From positions 2,356,001 through 2,420,000 of the forward strand of contig NZ_CP097218.1 in NCBI RefSeq assembly GCF_023373525.1: a stretch of DNA of 64,000 nucleotides, in the 5' to 3' direction. The notes beneath the pieces were generated by a model. It saw only the letters and a program-made list of their open reading frames with translations, made no database searches and was not told the DNA's origin. Below are positions 32,577-41,319 of the stretch, piece after piece (the first letter of the stretch is position 1; the number at the start of each line of letters is the position of its first letter). The DNA is from Brachybacterium kimchii (GTDB taxonomy: Bacteria > Actinomycetota > Actinomycetes > Actinomycetales > Dermabacteraceae). Both the position numbers and the translations under genes were made by a program.

Positions 32577-33728
32577 TCACTCCTCCTGGGGTCGCTTCTC
32601 CGCGTCGGCCTGTGCGTGTCCCGGCTCCCGTGCCTCGCGCGCGGTCGCGACATCGTCGACGACCGCCACGATGTGGCGCAGGCTCGTCAGCAGCGACCCG
32701 TAGAGCGGCCAGCTGGTGCTGCGCAGGCCCTCCCTGCCCGTGAGCTCGTCGGCCAGGGCATCGATCCGGTCCAGGATCGGGGCGACGTCCGCGTCGGGGT
32801 CCGCGACGGATCTCCCGGTGTCGCCGACGAGGTCGGCCCAATCCTCCCGGAACTTCTGGTCCCACGGGCGTTCCGCGCTGCTGGCCTCGCGCAGAGTGCG
32901 GGCCATGTGCCGCAGATGGGAGATGCCCTCGTCGATCCGGGAGAGGATCTGCGTGTATCCGCTCTTCTCCTCGGGCGGTGATGACTCGCCTTCCCTCTGC
33001 GACCGGGTCGAGCGCAGGCGGTTGCGCGGGTTGGCACGCCTGCTCTCGTGCGCCGATCGCACCGTCGACCATGCCGACGCGAGGTCGCTGCTCATCGACT
33101 CGGTCTCCTCGAGCCATTCCTGGGCGCGATCGGTCTCCCACGACGTGCGGAACTCGTCGGACATGGAGAGGAGGACCTCGCCCATCCGGCGGTTCACGCT
33201 GTCCACGTAGCGCGCGGCCTGCCGATCCCGCAGCGGCGGGATCAGCAGCAGGTTCACCACGATCCCCACGAGCGCGCCCAGCGCGACCTCGAGGATGCGA
33301 TCGGTCAGAAGGCTCACGTCGCCTGCCGATCCGGCTCCGAGCACGAAGATCACCGTGGTCGCGATCGCGATGCCCTCCTCCCGGATCCATCGGATCCTGG
33401 CCAGGGCGAGCGCCACCAGGAGTGCGACCGCGAGAGTCCACACCGACGTCCCGAGCGTCACGCCGATCACGAAGGAGAGCGCGACGCCCAGCCATGACGC
33501 CGCCGTGGACTGCGCGCCCCGCCGGAAGGACTCGAAGACCGTCGGATACACCGTGAGCAGCGCGACCCAGGGCGCGAGGAACGGCATCGTGGAATGCAGG
33601 ACCGCCGAGGCCAGCCACCAGGCGAACGCGGCCGCGAGCACGGACTTCACGATCTGGAGGAGATCGGTGACGGTCTCGGGGCGCAGACCCCGGGGGCGGG
33701 TCTTCTCGCGCGGTCGGAACGGGCGCAT
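32577..33728 (-). CDS. FUSC/ArAE family membrane protein (aromatic acid exporter-like)
   Basis: A 383-residue protein with six hydrophobic helices in residues 20-175, including LAPWVALLTVYPTVFESFRRGAQSTAASWLG, and a long charged helical cytoplasmic domain to the C-terminus. This is one membrane half of the fusaric acid resistance / p-hydroxybenzoate efflux fold (FUSC, ArAE), which exports aromatic acids. Actinobacterial single-half members are of unknown substrate. The ATG at 33728 follows a TAGCGT box by 7 nt, so it is probably leaderless. It is convergent with the ABM gene. Confidence 0.75.
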   Translation of the reverse strand: MRPFRPREKTRPRGLRPETVTDLLQIVKSVLAAAFAWWLASAVLHSTMPFLAPWVALLTVYPTVFESFRRGAQSTAASWLGVALSFVIGVTLGTSVWTLAVALLVALALARIRWIREEGIAIATTVIFVLGAGSAGDVSLLTDRILEVALGALVGIVVNLLLIPPLRDRQAARYVDSVNRRMGEVLLSMSDEFRTSWETDRAQEWLEETESMSSDLASAWSTVRSAHESRRANPRNRLRSTRSQREGESSPPEEKSGYTQILSRIDEGISHLRHMARTLREASSAERPWDQKFREDWADLVGDTGRSVADPDADVAPILDRIDALADELTGREGLRSTSWPLYGSLLTSLRHIVAVVDDVATAREAREPGHAQADAEKRPQEE

Positions 33729-33735
33729 CCCCGAC

Positions 33736-33741
33736 ACGCTA
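33736..33741 (-). promoter_or_regulatory. -10 box of leaderless FUSC gene
   Basis: TAGCGT on the minus strand, 7 nt before the ATG at 33728. Confidence 0.5.
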
Positions 33742-33848
33742 CGCACCCGGACCCGCACACGCGAGGACTCCTGCTCACGCACGCCGCCCGCGCGAGCTGA
33801 AGCCGTGGGAAGCTTGCGTGCACCGGGCGACGCGCGAGGAGGTCGACG

Positions 33849-34400
33849 ATGACCAGCTATGCCGTGCTGCTGCGCGCCGTCAACGTGGGCGGGACCGGGA
33901 AGCTGCCGATGGCGGAGCTGCGGGAGATGTGCACCGCGCTCGGCTTCGCCGACGTGCGCACCTACATCGCCAGCGGCAACGTCGTGCTGCGCTCGGAGGA
34001 TGCGGCCGACGCGGTGCGCGGCGCGCTCGAGGCCCGGCTCGAGCAGCACGCGGGACGCCCCGTGGGGGCGATCGTGCGCACCGCCGACCAGATGCGCGCG
34101 GTCCTCGCCGCGAACCCGTTCCCCCACGTCCCCGGGAACCGCGCGATGGTGATCTTCCTGGACGCTCCTCCCCCGGCCGACGCCCTCGAGCGCGTGCGCG
34201 GCGCGGCCGACGAGCAGATGGTGCTCGGCGCGCAGGAGATCTATGTGCACTACCCCTCCGGCATGGGCACCTCCCGCCTGCGGATCCCTGCCGCCGAGAA
34301 CGGCACCGCGCGGAACATGAACACGGTCGCGAAGCTCGTGGCGATGCTCGACGAGTTCGACGAGCACGACGAGCACGACGGCCTCGACGAGCACGCCTAG
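33849..34400 (+). CDS. DUF1697 family protein
   Basis: A 183-residue protein whose start, YAVLLRAVNVGGTGKLPMAEL followed by GFADVRTYIASGNVVLRS, is the hallmark of DUF1697 (usual length about 180). The fold is a pair of ferredoxin-like domains; function is unknown, though genes often sit near acetyltransferases and kinases. GAGGAGG lies 6 nt before the ATG. The C-terminus ends in a short acidic repeat (DEFDEHDEHDGLDEH). Confidence 0.88.
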   Translation: MTSYAVLLRAVNVGGTGKLPMAELREMCTALGFADVRTYIASGNVVLRSEDAADAVRGALEARLEQHAGRPVGAIVRTADQMRAVLAANPFPHVPGNRAMVIFLDAPPPADALERVRGAADEQMVLGAQEIYVHYPSGMGTSRLRIPAAENGTARNMNTVAKLVAMLDEFDEHDEHDGLDEHA

Positions 34401-34409
34401 GCCCGCACC

Positions 34410-35291
34410 ATGGATCCCTCCCGACTCTCCCGCGCAATCACCGCCGCTCTCGAGGTCGCCCGCGCCCAGGGGCTCGATGCCCACGAGGCGCGAGTCCTCA
34501 GCAACTCCAACAAGGCGGTGCTCCTCCTGCTGCCGAGCGCGGTCGTGGCGCGCGTGGGCCCGGCGGACCAGCCGATCGCAGCATTCGAGCTGGATCTCGC
34601 CGTCCGTCTCGCAGACGCGGGCGCTCCCGTGGTCGCCCCGGATCCGCGCGTGGCGCCGGCCGCCCGCCTGCGCGACGGCTTCGAGGTCTCCCTGTGGAGC
34701 TGGGTGGATCCTTCCGGCAGTCCCGATCGGGCGCCGACGGCTCCCGCCGCCCTCGCCGAGGCCCTCGCGCACCTGCACGCGGCGATGCGCAGCGTCGACG
34801 TCCCGGCGCCGCGCTTCACCGATCGCGTCCGCAGCGCGCTCGAACTTCTCGACGACCGCGAGCGCTCCCCACGGCTCCGCACTCAGGATCGGGATCTGCT
34901 GCGCGGGACGCTCGTGGAGCTGCGCGACGCCGTGGGGTCCACGGGTCGCGAGCAGCTGCTGCACGGCGAGCCGCATCCGGGCAACATCCTCGACTCGCCA
35001 CGCGGCCCCGTGTTCATCGATCTCGAGACATGCTGCCGAGGACCGGTCGAGTTCGACCTCGCGCATCTTCGGCCCGAGGGCGCTGAGCACTACCGGTCCG
35101 CGGCGAGCACCGATCACGGCGGCCCCGCGCACCCCGACGCGACCCTGCTCGCCCAGTGCCGACGGCTCACGCTGGCCCTCGCCACGACCTGGCGGTTCGA
35201 CGTCGAGGACGCGTTCCCCGACGGCGCACGCGTGGGCGAGGAATGGCTCGCCGAGCTGCGGAGGACGGACGGATTCGCCCACAGCGGGTGA
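34410..35291 (+). CDS. Aminoglycoside phosphotransferase-fold (APH) protein
   Basis: A 293-residue kinase-like protein. The catalytic loop LLHGEPHPGNIL (HGxxHxxN) is at about 183-194 and the metal motif VFIDLETCCRGPVEFDLAHL (FIDxE in place of FIDxD) follows at about 201. The N-lobe contains AVVARVGPADQP. It is a phosphotransferase of the APH/choline kinase fold; substrate is not known and it cannot be called a resistance gene. It starts 9 nt after the DUF1697 stop, so co-transcription is likely. Confidence 0.8.
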   Translation: MDPSRLSRAITAALEVARAQGLDAHEARVLSNSNKAVLLLLPSAVVARVGPADQPIAAFELDLAVRLADAGAPVVAPDPRVAPAARLRDGFEVSLWSWVDPSGSPDRAPTAPAALAEALAHLHAAMRSVDVPAPRFTDRVRSALELLDDRERSPRLRTQDRDLLRGTLVELRDAVGSTGREQLLHGEPHPGNILDSPRGPVFIDLETCCRGPVEFDLAHLRPEGAEHYRSAASTDHGGPAHPDATLLAQCRRLTLALATTWRFDVEDAFPDGARVGEEWLAELRRTDGFAHSG

Positions 35292-35425
35292 CAGTCCGAG
35301 CATCGACCGGACGCGCAGCGCGTCTACGAAGCGCTCGGCTCCTCACGCACCGCGGCGACCCGTCCGTACCGCCGAGGCGGCGCGGCTGATCGGTCCGCGA
35401 CCGCTCCCGCCGGCGGCGAAGCTGG

Positions 35426-36073
35426 TCAGATGTAGGCCATCCTCGCGACGAGGCGGGAGTCGATGTCGGGCGGCCAGGTGAAGGCGGTCGAGACGATCCT
35501 CTGGTGTGCGAGCCCGTGCATCGCGACCCACAGCGCGATCGCATCGGCGTCCGGATCCGTGCTCTGCGAGCTGCCGTCGGCGACGCACGCCGCCAGGAGC
35601 TCCTGGAGCAGTTCGAGCGTCGCGATGCCCAGGGCGGCCACCTCATGGCGTGGGACGGCGTCATCGGCCATGTCCTGCGCCGCGTTCCAGACCCCGCCGT
35701 ACATGACGAGGTACCGGTGGGGGCGGGCGCGGGCGAAATCGAGGTAGCCCTCGCAGAGCGCAAGGAGCCGGTCACGGCTGTCCGGCCCCGCCGCCTCGAC
35801 GACCCGGCGCAGCTCGGCGTCGATCTCGGCGAAGGCGCGGGTGAGTGCGGCGAGCAGGATCTGCTGGCGGTTCTCGAAGTGCCCGTAGATCGACGGGGCG
35901 GAGATGCCCACCCGGCGGGCGACGGCCCGCAGCGTCACCGCGCCGGCGTCCCCCGTCTCGTCCAGGAGCGCGAGTGCCGCATCGCTGATCTCGCCCTTGA
36001 GGCGCTCCCCCTCGCCGCGCGGATTGCGCCTGCGTGCGGGCGGCGCACCCCCATCAGTCGTCGACGTGCTCAT
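35426..36073 (-). CDS. TetR family regulator with WHG-type C-terminus
   Basis: A 215-residue regulator. Residues 25-75 carry the helix-turn-helix (ISDAALALLDETGDAGAVTLRAVARRVGIS in outline, then APSIYGHFENRQQILL). The C-terminal half contains ALWVAMHGLAHQRIV, typical of the WHG-containing TetR subgroup. The ATG at 36073 follows TAAGGT (36080-36085) by 6 nt, so the mRNA is probably leaderless. It is divergent from an SRPBCC lipoprotein operon and both promoters share the same -10 sequence, suggesting joint control. Confidence 0.87.
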   Translation of the reverse strand: MSTSTTDGGAPPARRRNPRGEGERLKGEISDAALALLDETGDAGAVTLRAVARRVGISAPSIYGHFENRQQILLAALTRAFAEIDAELRRVVEAAGPDSRDRLLALCEGYLDFARARPHRYLVMYGGVWNAAQDMADDAVPRHEVAALGIATLELLQELLAACVADGSSQSTDPDADAIALWVAMHGLAHQRIVSTAFTWPPDIDSRLVARMAYI

Positions 36074-36079
36074 GCCCTG

Positions 36080-36144
36080 ACCTTACATGCGTTCACCGAA
36101 GATGTCGGAGGGTCTTGCGCAACTTGAGTAAACGGCCGTAAGGT
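36080..36144. promoter_or_regulatory. Divergent promoters between TetR and lipoprotein genes
   Basis: ACCTTAC (36080-36086) and GTAAGGT (36138-36144) form an inverted repeat, and each contains TAAGGT as a -10 box reading outward. For the plus side TTGCGC (36115-36120) lies 18 nt upstream of the box. A regulator dimer bound at either could affect both transcripts. Confidence 0.55.
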
Positions 36145-36213
36145 TACGATCGTTCGGCCACATTCACCTCGCCGGCTCCCTTCGAGCCGGCCACCGTGGA
36201 CAGAGGAACCGCC

Positions 36214-36960
36214 ATGACCATCACTCGACGCCCCCTACGCCTCAGCCTCGTCGCTGCTGCCGCCACGACCCTGTTCGCCGTCGCCACCGCGTGCGGCTCC
36301 CCCTCACCCGACGCTCGCTCGGCCGCCGACGACGCCGAACCATCCGCCATCGAGGCCCCGGACGGCTCGGACGGCTCCGATGCCTCCGATGCCGGCGGGT
36401 CGGCGGCAGCCCCCGCCGACGTCACCACGAGCACCGCCGGCAAGGCCACGTGCGGGGGCGAGGGCATCGACACCTCCGCCTCGGTGACGAGCGCGCACGA
36501 CCTCCTCGTCGACGCCCCCGCCGACACGGTCTGGAAGACCCTCACCGACGTCGAGACCTGGGCCGACTGGCAGAGCGCCGTGACGAGCATCGAGCGCCTG
36601 GACTCCGGGCCGCTCGCGAAGGGCTCCCAGTTCCGCTGGACGACGCCGGTGCCGGAATCCGACATCTCCGCCGCGGACACCCTGCACATCACCTCCACCG
36701 TGCGGCAGATCGACCCCGGTCACTGCGTGCTCTGGGAGGGCCCGGCCGTCGGCGACACGCTGACGATCGACAAGGGAACCCACCTCTGGACGGTCACGGA
36801 GACCGAGGACGGGACGCTCGTGCACACCGAGGAGTCCTGGGACGCCGAGGTGCTGGAATCCCTCGAGGGAGACGATGCCGAGGCCGCCGCGCAGATGCTC
36901 GGCGGAGGGCTCGTCAGCTGGCTCGACGACCTGCGCACCACGGCGGAGGCGGCACGATGA
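36214..36960 (+). CDS. SRPBCC-domain lipoprotein
   Basis: A 248-residue lipoprotein. The signal peptide ends with a lipobox at VATAC, Cys27, followed by an Asp/Ser/Ala-rich linker (to about 75). The remaining part reads like a polyketide cyclase/START-like (SRPBCC) fold: DLLVDAPADTVWKTLTDVETWADWQSAVTSIERLDSG and FRWTTPV, with a C-terminal helix. SRPBCC domains hold hydrophobic ligands; an exported lipoprotein version is unusual. AGAGGA precedes the ATG. It overlaps the next membrane gene by ATGA. Confidence 0.78.
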   Translation: MTITRRPLRLSLVAAAATTLFAVATACGSPSPDARSAADDAEPSAIEAPDGSDGSDASDAGGSAAAPADVTTSTAGKATCGGEGIDTSASVTSAHDLLVDAPADTVWKTLTDVETWADWQSAVTSIERLDSGPLAKGSQFRWTTPVPESDISAADTLHITSTVRQIDPGHCVLWEGPAVGDTLTIDKGTHLWTVTETEDGTLVHTEESWDAEVLESLEGDDAEAAAQMLGGGLVSWLDDLRTTAEAAR

Positions 36961-37352
36961 ACCGCACAGGCCGCGCCCTCCCCCGCACCGCCCTCATCTC
37001 CGCCGCCGCCAGCGCGGTGCTCGTCGCCGGAGGGTTCGCGATGATCGCGGTGCTCCCCGTCATCCTCACCGCGCTGAGCGTCCTGCTCGATGTCCGGCTG
37101 CGTCCGCTGCGTCCCTGGACCGCCCTGCTCGTCATCGCCTACGGCTCCGGTCTGGCACTGCACCTGGCCGGGCCGGATCCGGCCCCGAGCCTCACCAAGG
37201 ACCTGCATCCGCTGCACGCCGTCGTGATCGTCCTCGCGGCCCTCGCCGTGGTGGTCCGCGCGCTCCTGATGCGCCGAGCGGCGCGACGCACGGCTCCGGC
37301 CGATGCGCCCGCGGACACGGACGCGGGCAGGGACACGGGCACGGACGCGTGA
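36957..37352 (+). CDS. Small membrane protein of unknown function
   Basis: A 131-residue protein with three to four hydrophobic segments (about 10-45, 50-70 and 83-105) and a charged, Thr/Asp-rich C-terminal tail. No family is recognised. Its ATG overlaps the SRPBCC lipoprotein stop (ATGA), so the two are translationally coupled and may act together at the membrane. Confidence 0.6.
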   Translation: MNRTGRALPRTALISAAASAVLVAGGFAMIAVLPVILTALSVLLDVRLRPLRPWTALLVIAYGSGLALHLAGPDPAPSLTKDLHPLHAVVIVLAALAVVVRALLMRRAARRTAPADAPADTDAGRDTGTDA

Positions 37353-37382
37353 GATCGAGGGCCCGCGCCCCTCAGGCGCTGC

Positions 37383-40076
37383 TCACTCGTGCCAGCGCAC
37401 CTGCACGTGCCCCGCGGTGACGCCGTCGAGGACGATCTCGTCCTCGCTCGCACCGAGCGCCCACTCCCCCGGCGCCTCGATGCGCGGGTGGCCGTGGATC
37501 CCGAGCTCCGCACGGTCCAGGACGAGCTCGGCGCGGGTGTTCGGCGGCACGTGCACCCGGAGCCGACCGGCGTCACGATCCAGGTCGACGTCGACGGGCC
37601 CGCGGATGGTGGGCACGACCCCGCGGATCCGTGCCAGTGGGCCGGGATGCGGGGCGATGCGCACCCGCGCGGCTCCCGGCTCGATCACCTGGACGCCGAG
37701 GACCCAGCGTGCGATGACGTTCACCGGCGTGGTCCCCCAGGCGTGCGAGTAGGACATGTTGGGCTTCTGCGCGGAGTCCCAGGCCTCGGGCACGATGCTC
37801 GCGCCCAGGTCGTCGATCTGGTGCAGCCAGCTCTCGGTGGTCCGTGCCGTCATCTGCGCGATCGCCTCGCGGGAGCGTCCGGCGGTGAACAGGGCGTCCA
37901 GCAGGAACTGCGCCCCGTAGACGCTCATGCGCATGCCGCCGGAGGCGAGGAACCCACCGAGGGCGGGCAGTCGCGCGGCCGGTGCGAGGCCGAGGGCGAC
38001 GGGGATCGCGGTCGCGTGCTGGGAGCGGTGCTCGCTGCCCTCCCCGTCGACGTAGGAGGGGCCGTCTCCGAGCATCCGGTCGTTCAGCGCGGAGGTCGCC
38101 GCTGCGGCCGATTCCGCATAGCTCTGCGCGACGCGCTCGTCCCCGATCGCCTCGCCGATCCTGGCGAGGGCGCGGAACGCCGCGGCCTGGAAGGCGTTGA
38201 CGACCGTGTTGACCTCGGTGAACTCGAAGCCGTCGCGTGAGCTCTGCGGCCAGTCGACGAGGTCGGCGTCCCACTCGCTCGCGCTGCCCGGGTCCTTGCG
38301 GACCAGGCCGCCGTCGAGGAGATGCTGGTAGCCGCCCTGCTCGAGGAAGTGGAGGTCCTCGCGCAGGCGCCGGTCATCGCCCGTGGCGAGATAGTCCTCC
38401 CAGGCCATGAGCGGCGGCATCAGGTGGTACTCGGCCGGCCAGGTGGGGCGGCGGACGAGGAAGGCCAGCGAGCTGCGGGCGAGCGCGAACGACGGCTCCA
38501 CGGCGTACTGGGAGCGCTGGTTGACCAGGGCGTCCCCCTCGTAGGGGAGGCGCTCGCGGGACTGGGTGTCCACGTAGAGGTCCTGGCTGGTCGCCTCGAT
38601 CGAGTACCGGCACATCTCCCACACCCGGTCCAGGTCGGGGTCGGAGGAGGTGAAGGAGCCGCCGCCCATGGCCGGCGATCGCAGCACCACGGGTCGCAGG
38701 GCGCGGGAGAGGTCGAGGCCGGAGCCGGCGTCGGCCTCGAGCTCGACGTGGCGGAAGGCGCGCAGCCCCCAGTGCTCGATGGTCTGCGGGCCGTCGCGCA
38801 GGGTCCACGTCTCCTCGTAGAAGTTGCTCGTGCGCAAGCGGGAGCGCACCGTGCCGTCGGCCTCGAGCTCCTCGCCGAGCCGCACCCGGATCCGCACGCC
38901 CGCGCGACCGACCACCTCGAGGCGGATCCCGCCGACGATCTCCCGGCCGAGGTCAGCTCGCCAGATCTCACCGCCGCCCACCCGTGCCGACGAGCCGGTC
39001 GGGGAACCGGCGGCCGGGGGCCCGGCCGGCGCGGCCCCGGCGAGAGCGGAGCCGGCGGGCGCGGACCCGCTCACCCGGTGGGCGCGCACGGTCTCGCCCA
39101 GGTGGTGGCGGATGCTGACGGTCGCGGGCATCGGCGGCGGCAGCTCGGCCTCGCTGGGCCGGGCGCGGTCCCACCCGGAGTCGTCGAAGCCGGGGCTCTG
39201 CCAGCCGCGGGGCTCGTGCCGCATGTCCCAGTCCTCGCGCGGGGCCCGGAACCAGCCGCCGCCGATGTCCCCGAGGCCCGGCAGCATCATCGCCCCGCTG
39301 AACGCCCGCCAGCGGGTGGAGGTCGGCACCTCGAGGCGGGTGCCGTCGGCCAGGACCACCACCAGGCGGGCGCTGAACGCCCGCCCCTGCTCCGCCCAGC
39401 ACAGGGCGGCGAGGGCGTTGCGGCCGGGCCGCAGCACGCCGGTGAGGTCATGCGTGTGGTACATCGCCTCCTCGAAGCCCGAGCGTACGCTGCCGTAGCC
39501 CACGACCTGCGCATTCGCCCACAGCTTGTACACGTGCTGTCGGCCGCCGCGGGGGCCCTGGGGCGTCGGCCCGCCCTCCGGGGACAGGCCCGCGGCCTCG
39601 ACGAAGGCGGCGCGGATGGGCTGTGCGGGCAGATCGAACTCGGTGCGCAGCAGCACCCACGGGATGTCCTCCGCGGTCCACTCGTCCATCGCGACCGGGC
39701 CCCAGATGGCCTCGCCGCCCCAGGCGTCCGCCGCGGTGACGAAGCACTGGGCGCTCGACCAGTCGCCGGGGGCGTCGGTGTCCACGGCGACCCGCCACCA
39801 GTACGGGGTGGAGGCATCGAGGTCCGGTCCCTCGTAGGGCACGGCCACCGAGCGCTCCGAGGTCACCCAGCCGGTGTCCCAGAGGGGGCTGCCGAAGCCG
39901 CGCGGCGAGCGAGCGACCTGTATGCGGTGCAGCCTCTGCATGGAGTCGCCCAGCTGCGGGACCACCCAGGAGAAGCGCGCACCGCGCACGGGGATGCCGA
40001 CGGGCAGGTGCTGGAGGTCGACCCGCAGCTCCTCCGGGCGCGGTCTGGCGCGGGAGGACAGGTGACGAGGTGACAT
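37383..40076 (-). CDS. GH78 alpha-L-rhamnosidase
   Basis: An 897-residue glycoside hydrolase of family 78. The N-terminal beta domains include SWVVPQ and YWWRVAVDT; a lectin-like domain has KLWANAQVVGYGS and NALAALCWAEQGR; the (alpha/alpha)6 barrel starts at WEMCRYSIEATSQDLYVDTQ and contains the catalytic region QSRERLPYEGDALVN (general acid in RER/EGD) and ASIVPEAWD. It removes terminal alpha-L-rhamnose from plant glycosides or rhamnogalacturonan. No signal peptide is visible, so it probably acts inside the cell on imported oligosaccharides. It stands alone on this strand, without a rhamnose catabolic operon nearby. Confidence 0.88.
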   Translation of the reverse strand: MSPRHLSSRARPRPEELRVDLQHLPVGIPVRGARFSWVVPQLGDSMQRLHRIQVARSPRGFGSPLWDTGWVTSERSVAVPYEGPDLDASTPYWWRVAVDTDAPGDWSSAQCFVTAADAWGGEAIWGPVAMDEWTAEDIPWVLLRTEFDLPAQPIRAAFVEAAGLSPEGGPTPQGPRGGRQHVYKLWANAQVVGYGSVRSGFEEAMYHTHDLTGVLRPGRNALAALCWAEQGRAFSARLVVVLADGTRLEVPTSTRWRAFSGAMMLPGLGDIGGGWFRAPREDWDMRHEPRGWQSPGFDDSGWDRARPSEAELPPPMPATVSIRHHLGETVRAHRVSGSAPAGSALAGAAPAGPPAAGSPTGSSARVGGGEIWRADLGREIVGGIRLEVVGRAGVRIRVRLGEELEADGTVRSRLRTSNFYEETWTLRDGPQTIEHWGLRAFRHVELEADAGSGLDLSRALRPVVLRSPAMGGGSFTSSDPDLDRVWEMCRYSIEATSQDLYVDTQSRERLPYEGDALVNQRSQYAVEPSFALARSSLAFLVRRPTWPAEYHLMPPLMAWEDYLATGDDRRLREDLHFLEQGGYQHLLDGGLVRKDPGSASEWDADLVDWPQSSRDGFEFTEVNTVVNAFQAAAFRALARIGEAIGDERVAQSYAESAAAATSALNDRMLGDGPSYVDGEGSEHRSQHATAIPVALGLAPAARLPALGGFLASGGMRMSVYGAQFLLDALFTAGRSREAIAQMTARTTESWLHQIDDLGASIVPEAWDSAQKPNMSYSHAWGTTPVNVIARWVLGVQVIEPGAARVRIAPHPGPLARIRGVVPTIRGPVDVDLDRDAGRLRVHVPPNTRAELVLDRAELGIHGHPRIEAPGEWALGASEDEIVLDGVTAGHVQVRWHE

Positions 40077-40198
40077 GCCGGGAGGACCTCCGCGCGTGGA
40101 GTCGGACGCGACCGTTCGATCCTACCGAGCCGAGGCGCCCGTCGGCGGGCCGACGGGCCGGCGGGCCGACGGACAGACGGGTCCGCGGCGGGAGCGGC

Positions 40199-41317
40199 CT
40201 ACGGCCGGGACACCAGCCCCTGCTCGACCATGAAGTCGAAGGCGACGTCCGCCGGCAGCTCGCCGCCCTCGTCGACCCGCAGGTTGAGCGAGCGCAGGGC
40301 GTCGTCGGTGAGCTCGGGCGTCACCGCCTCGTAGACGTCCTCCAGCTGGGGGTGCTTCTTCAGCGTCTCGGTGCGCAGCACCGGGGCCACGTTGTACGCG
40401 GGGAAGTAGTGGCGGTCGTCCTCGAGGATCTTCAGGTCCAGGCTCTGGATGCGCCCGTCGGTCGTGAAGACCTCGCCGAAGTTGCAGCTGCCCCGATCGG
40501 TCGCGGTGTACACGGCGCCGGTGTCGTAGAGGCTGATGTTGCCGGCGGGGACGCCGTCGTCCTTCCCGCGCGGGATGTCGTAGGCCTTCAGAAGCGGCAC
40601 GAGACCGTCGGCCCGGGAGTTGAACTCCGACTCCACGCAGATGGTCCGGTCCTTCACGGGGAGGTCCTCGAGCTGACTGAGCTTCGTGATGCCGCCCAGC
40701 TCCTCGACGGCCTCGCTGCGCACCGCGAGGGCGTAGGTGTTGTTCAGCGGCGCGGGCGGCAGCCAGGTGAGGCCGTTGTCCAGGTCCGCGTCGTGCACGG
40801 CCTGCCACTGCTTCTTCTTGTCGGGGATGCCCTTGGTCTCGCCCAGATAGGTGAGCCACGCGGTGCCCGTGTACTCCCAGGTCATGTCGGCCCCGCCGTT
40901 GGTCATGAGCTCGCGCACGGGGACGCTGCCGGGGACGTTGGTGAGGTCGTCGACCTCGAAGCCGGCGGCACGGGCGGCGATCACGCCGATCTTGCCGAGG
41001 ATCAGCTGCTCGGTGAAGTTCTTGCCGGTGACGGTGATGCGCGCGCCCTGGGGCAGGTCGTCGATGCGCTTGATCTTCCCGGGGGCGACGTCCGGCGTGT
41101 AGGCGGTCGCGGGGCGCAGCCCGCAGCCGGCGAGCGGCAGCAGGCCGAGCGCCGCGAGGACCCCGAGCCGTCGGCGGCTGAGGCGACGACTGCCGAGGGA
41201 GCCGCCGCCGCTGGCAGAACCGGCGAGGGAGGAGCCGCCGGGAAGGTCCGCGGATATGGGGTCCGGTCGGTCGGCGGGCCGGCGGCCGGGCCGGCCGGTG
41301 GGCGTGGTCTCGTGCAT
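40199..41317 (-). CDS. Osmoprotectant ABC transporter substrate-binding lipoprotein (OpuCC-like)
   Basis: A 372-residue lipoprotein. Residues 1-65 include a twin-arginine-like stretch (SRRLSRRRLGVL) and lipobox LPLAGC (Cys65). The mature part has ITVTGKNFTEQLILGKIG, TWEYTGTAWLTYLGE and LTWLPPAPLNNTYALAVR, the hallmark motifs of the OpuAC family that binds glycine betaine, choline or carnitine; aromatic residues there form the cation-pi cage. The ATG at 41317 has AAGGGA 8 nt upstream and lies 2 nt after the permease stop. It is the last gene of the operon. Confidence 0.88.
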   Translation of the reverse strand: MHETTPTGRPGRRPADRPDPISADLPGGSSLAGSASGGGSLGSRRLSRRRLGVLAALGLLPLAGCGLRPATAYTPDVAPGKIKRIDDLPQGARITVTGKNFTEQLILGKIGVIAARAAGFEVDDLTNVPGSVPVRELMTNGGADMTWEYTGTAWLTYLGETKGIPDKKKQWQAVHDADLDNGLTWLPPAPLNNTYALAVRSEAVEELGGITKLSQLEDLPVKDRTICVESEFNSRADGLVPLLKAYDIPRGKDDGVPAGNISLYDTGAVYTATDRGSCNFGEVFTTDGRIQSLDLKILEDDRHYFPAYNVAPVLRTETLKKHPQLEDVYEAVTPELTDDALRSLNLRVDEGGELPADVAFDFMVEQGLVSRP

Positions 41318-41319
41318 GC

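Noticed and set aside
34410..35291. Aminoglycoside resistance kinase
   Set aside because: Only the general APH fold is visible; the metal motif is FIDLE and no residues specific to a known resistance enzyme could be identified.
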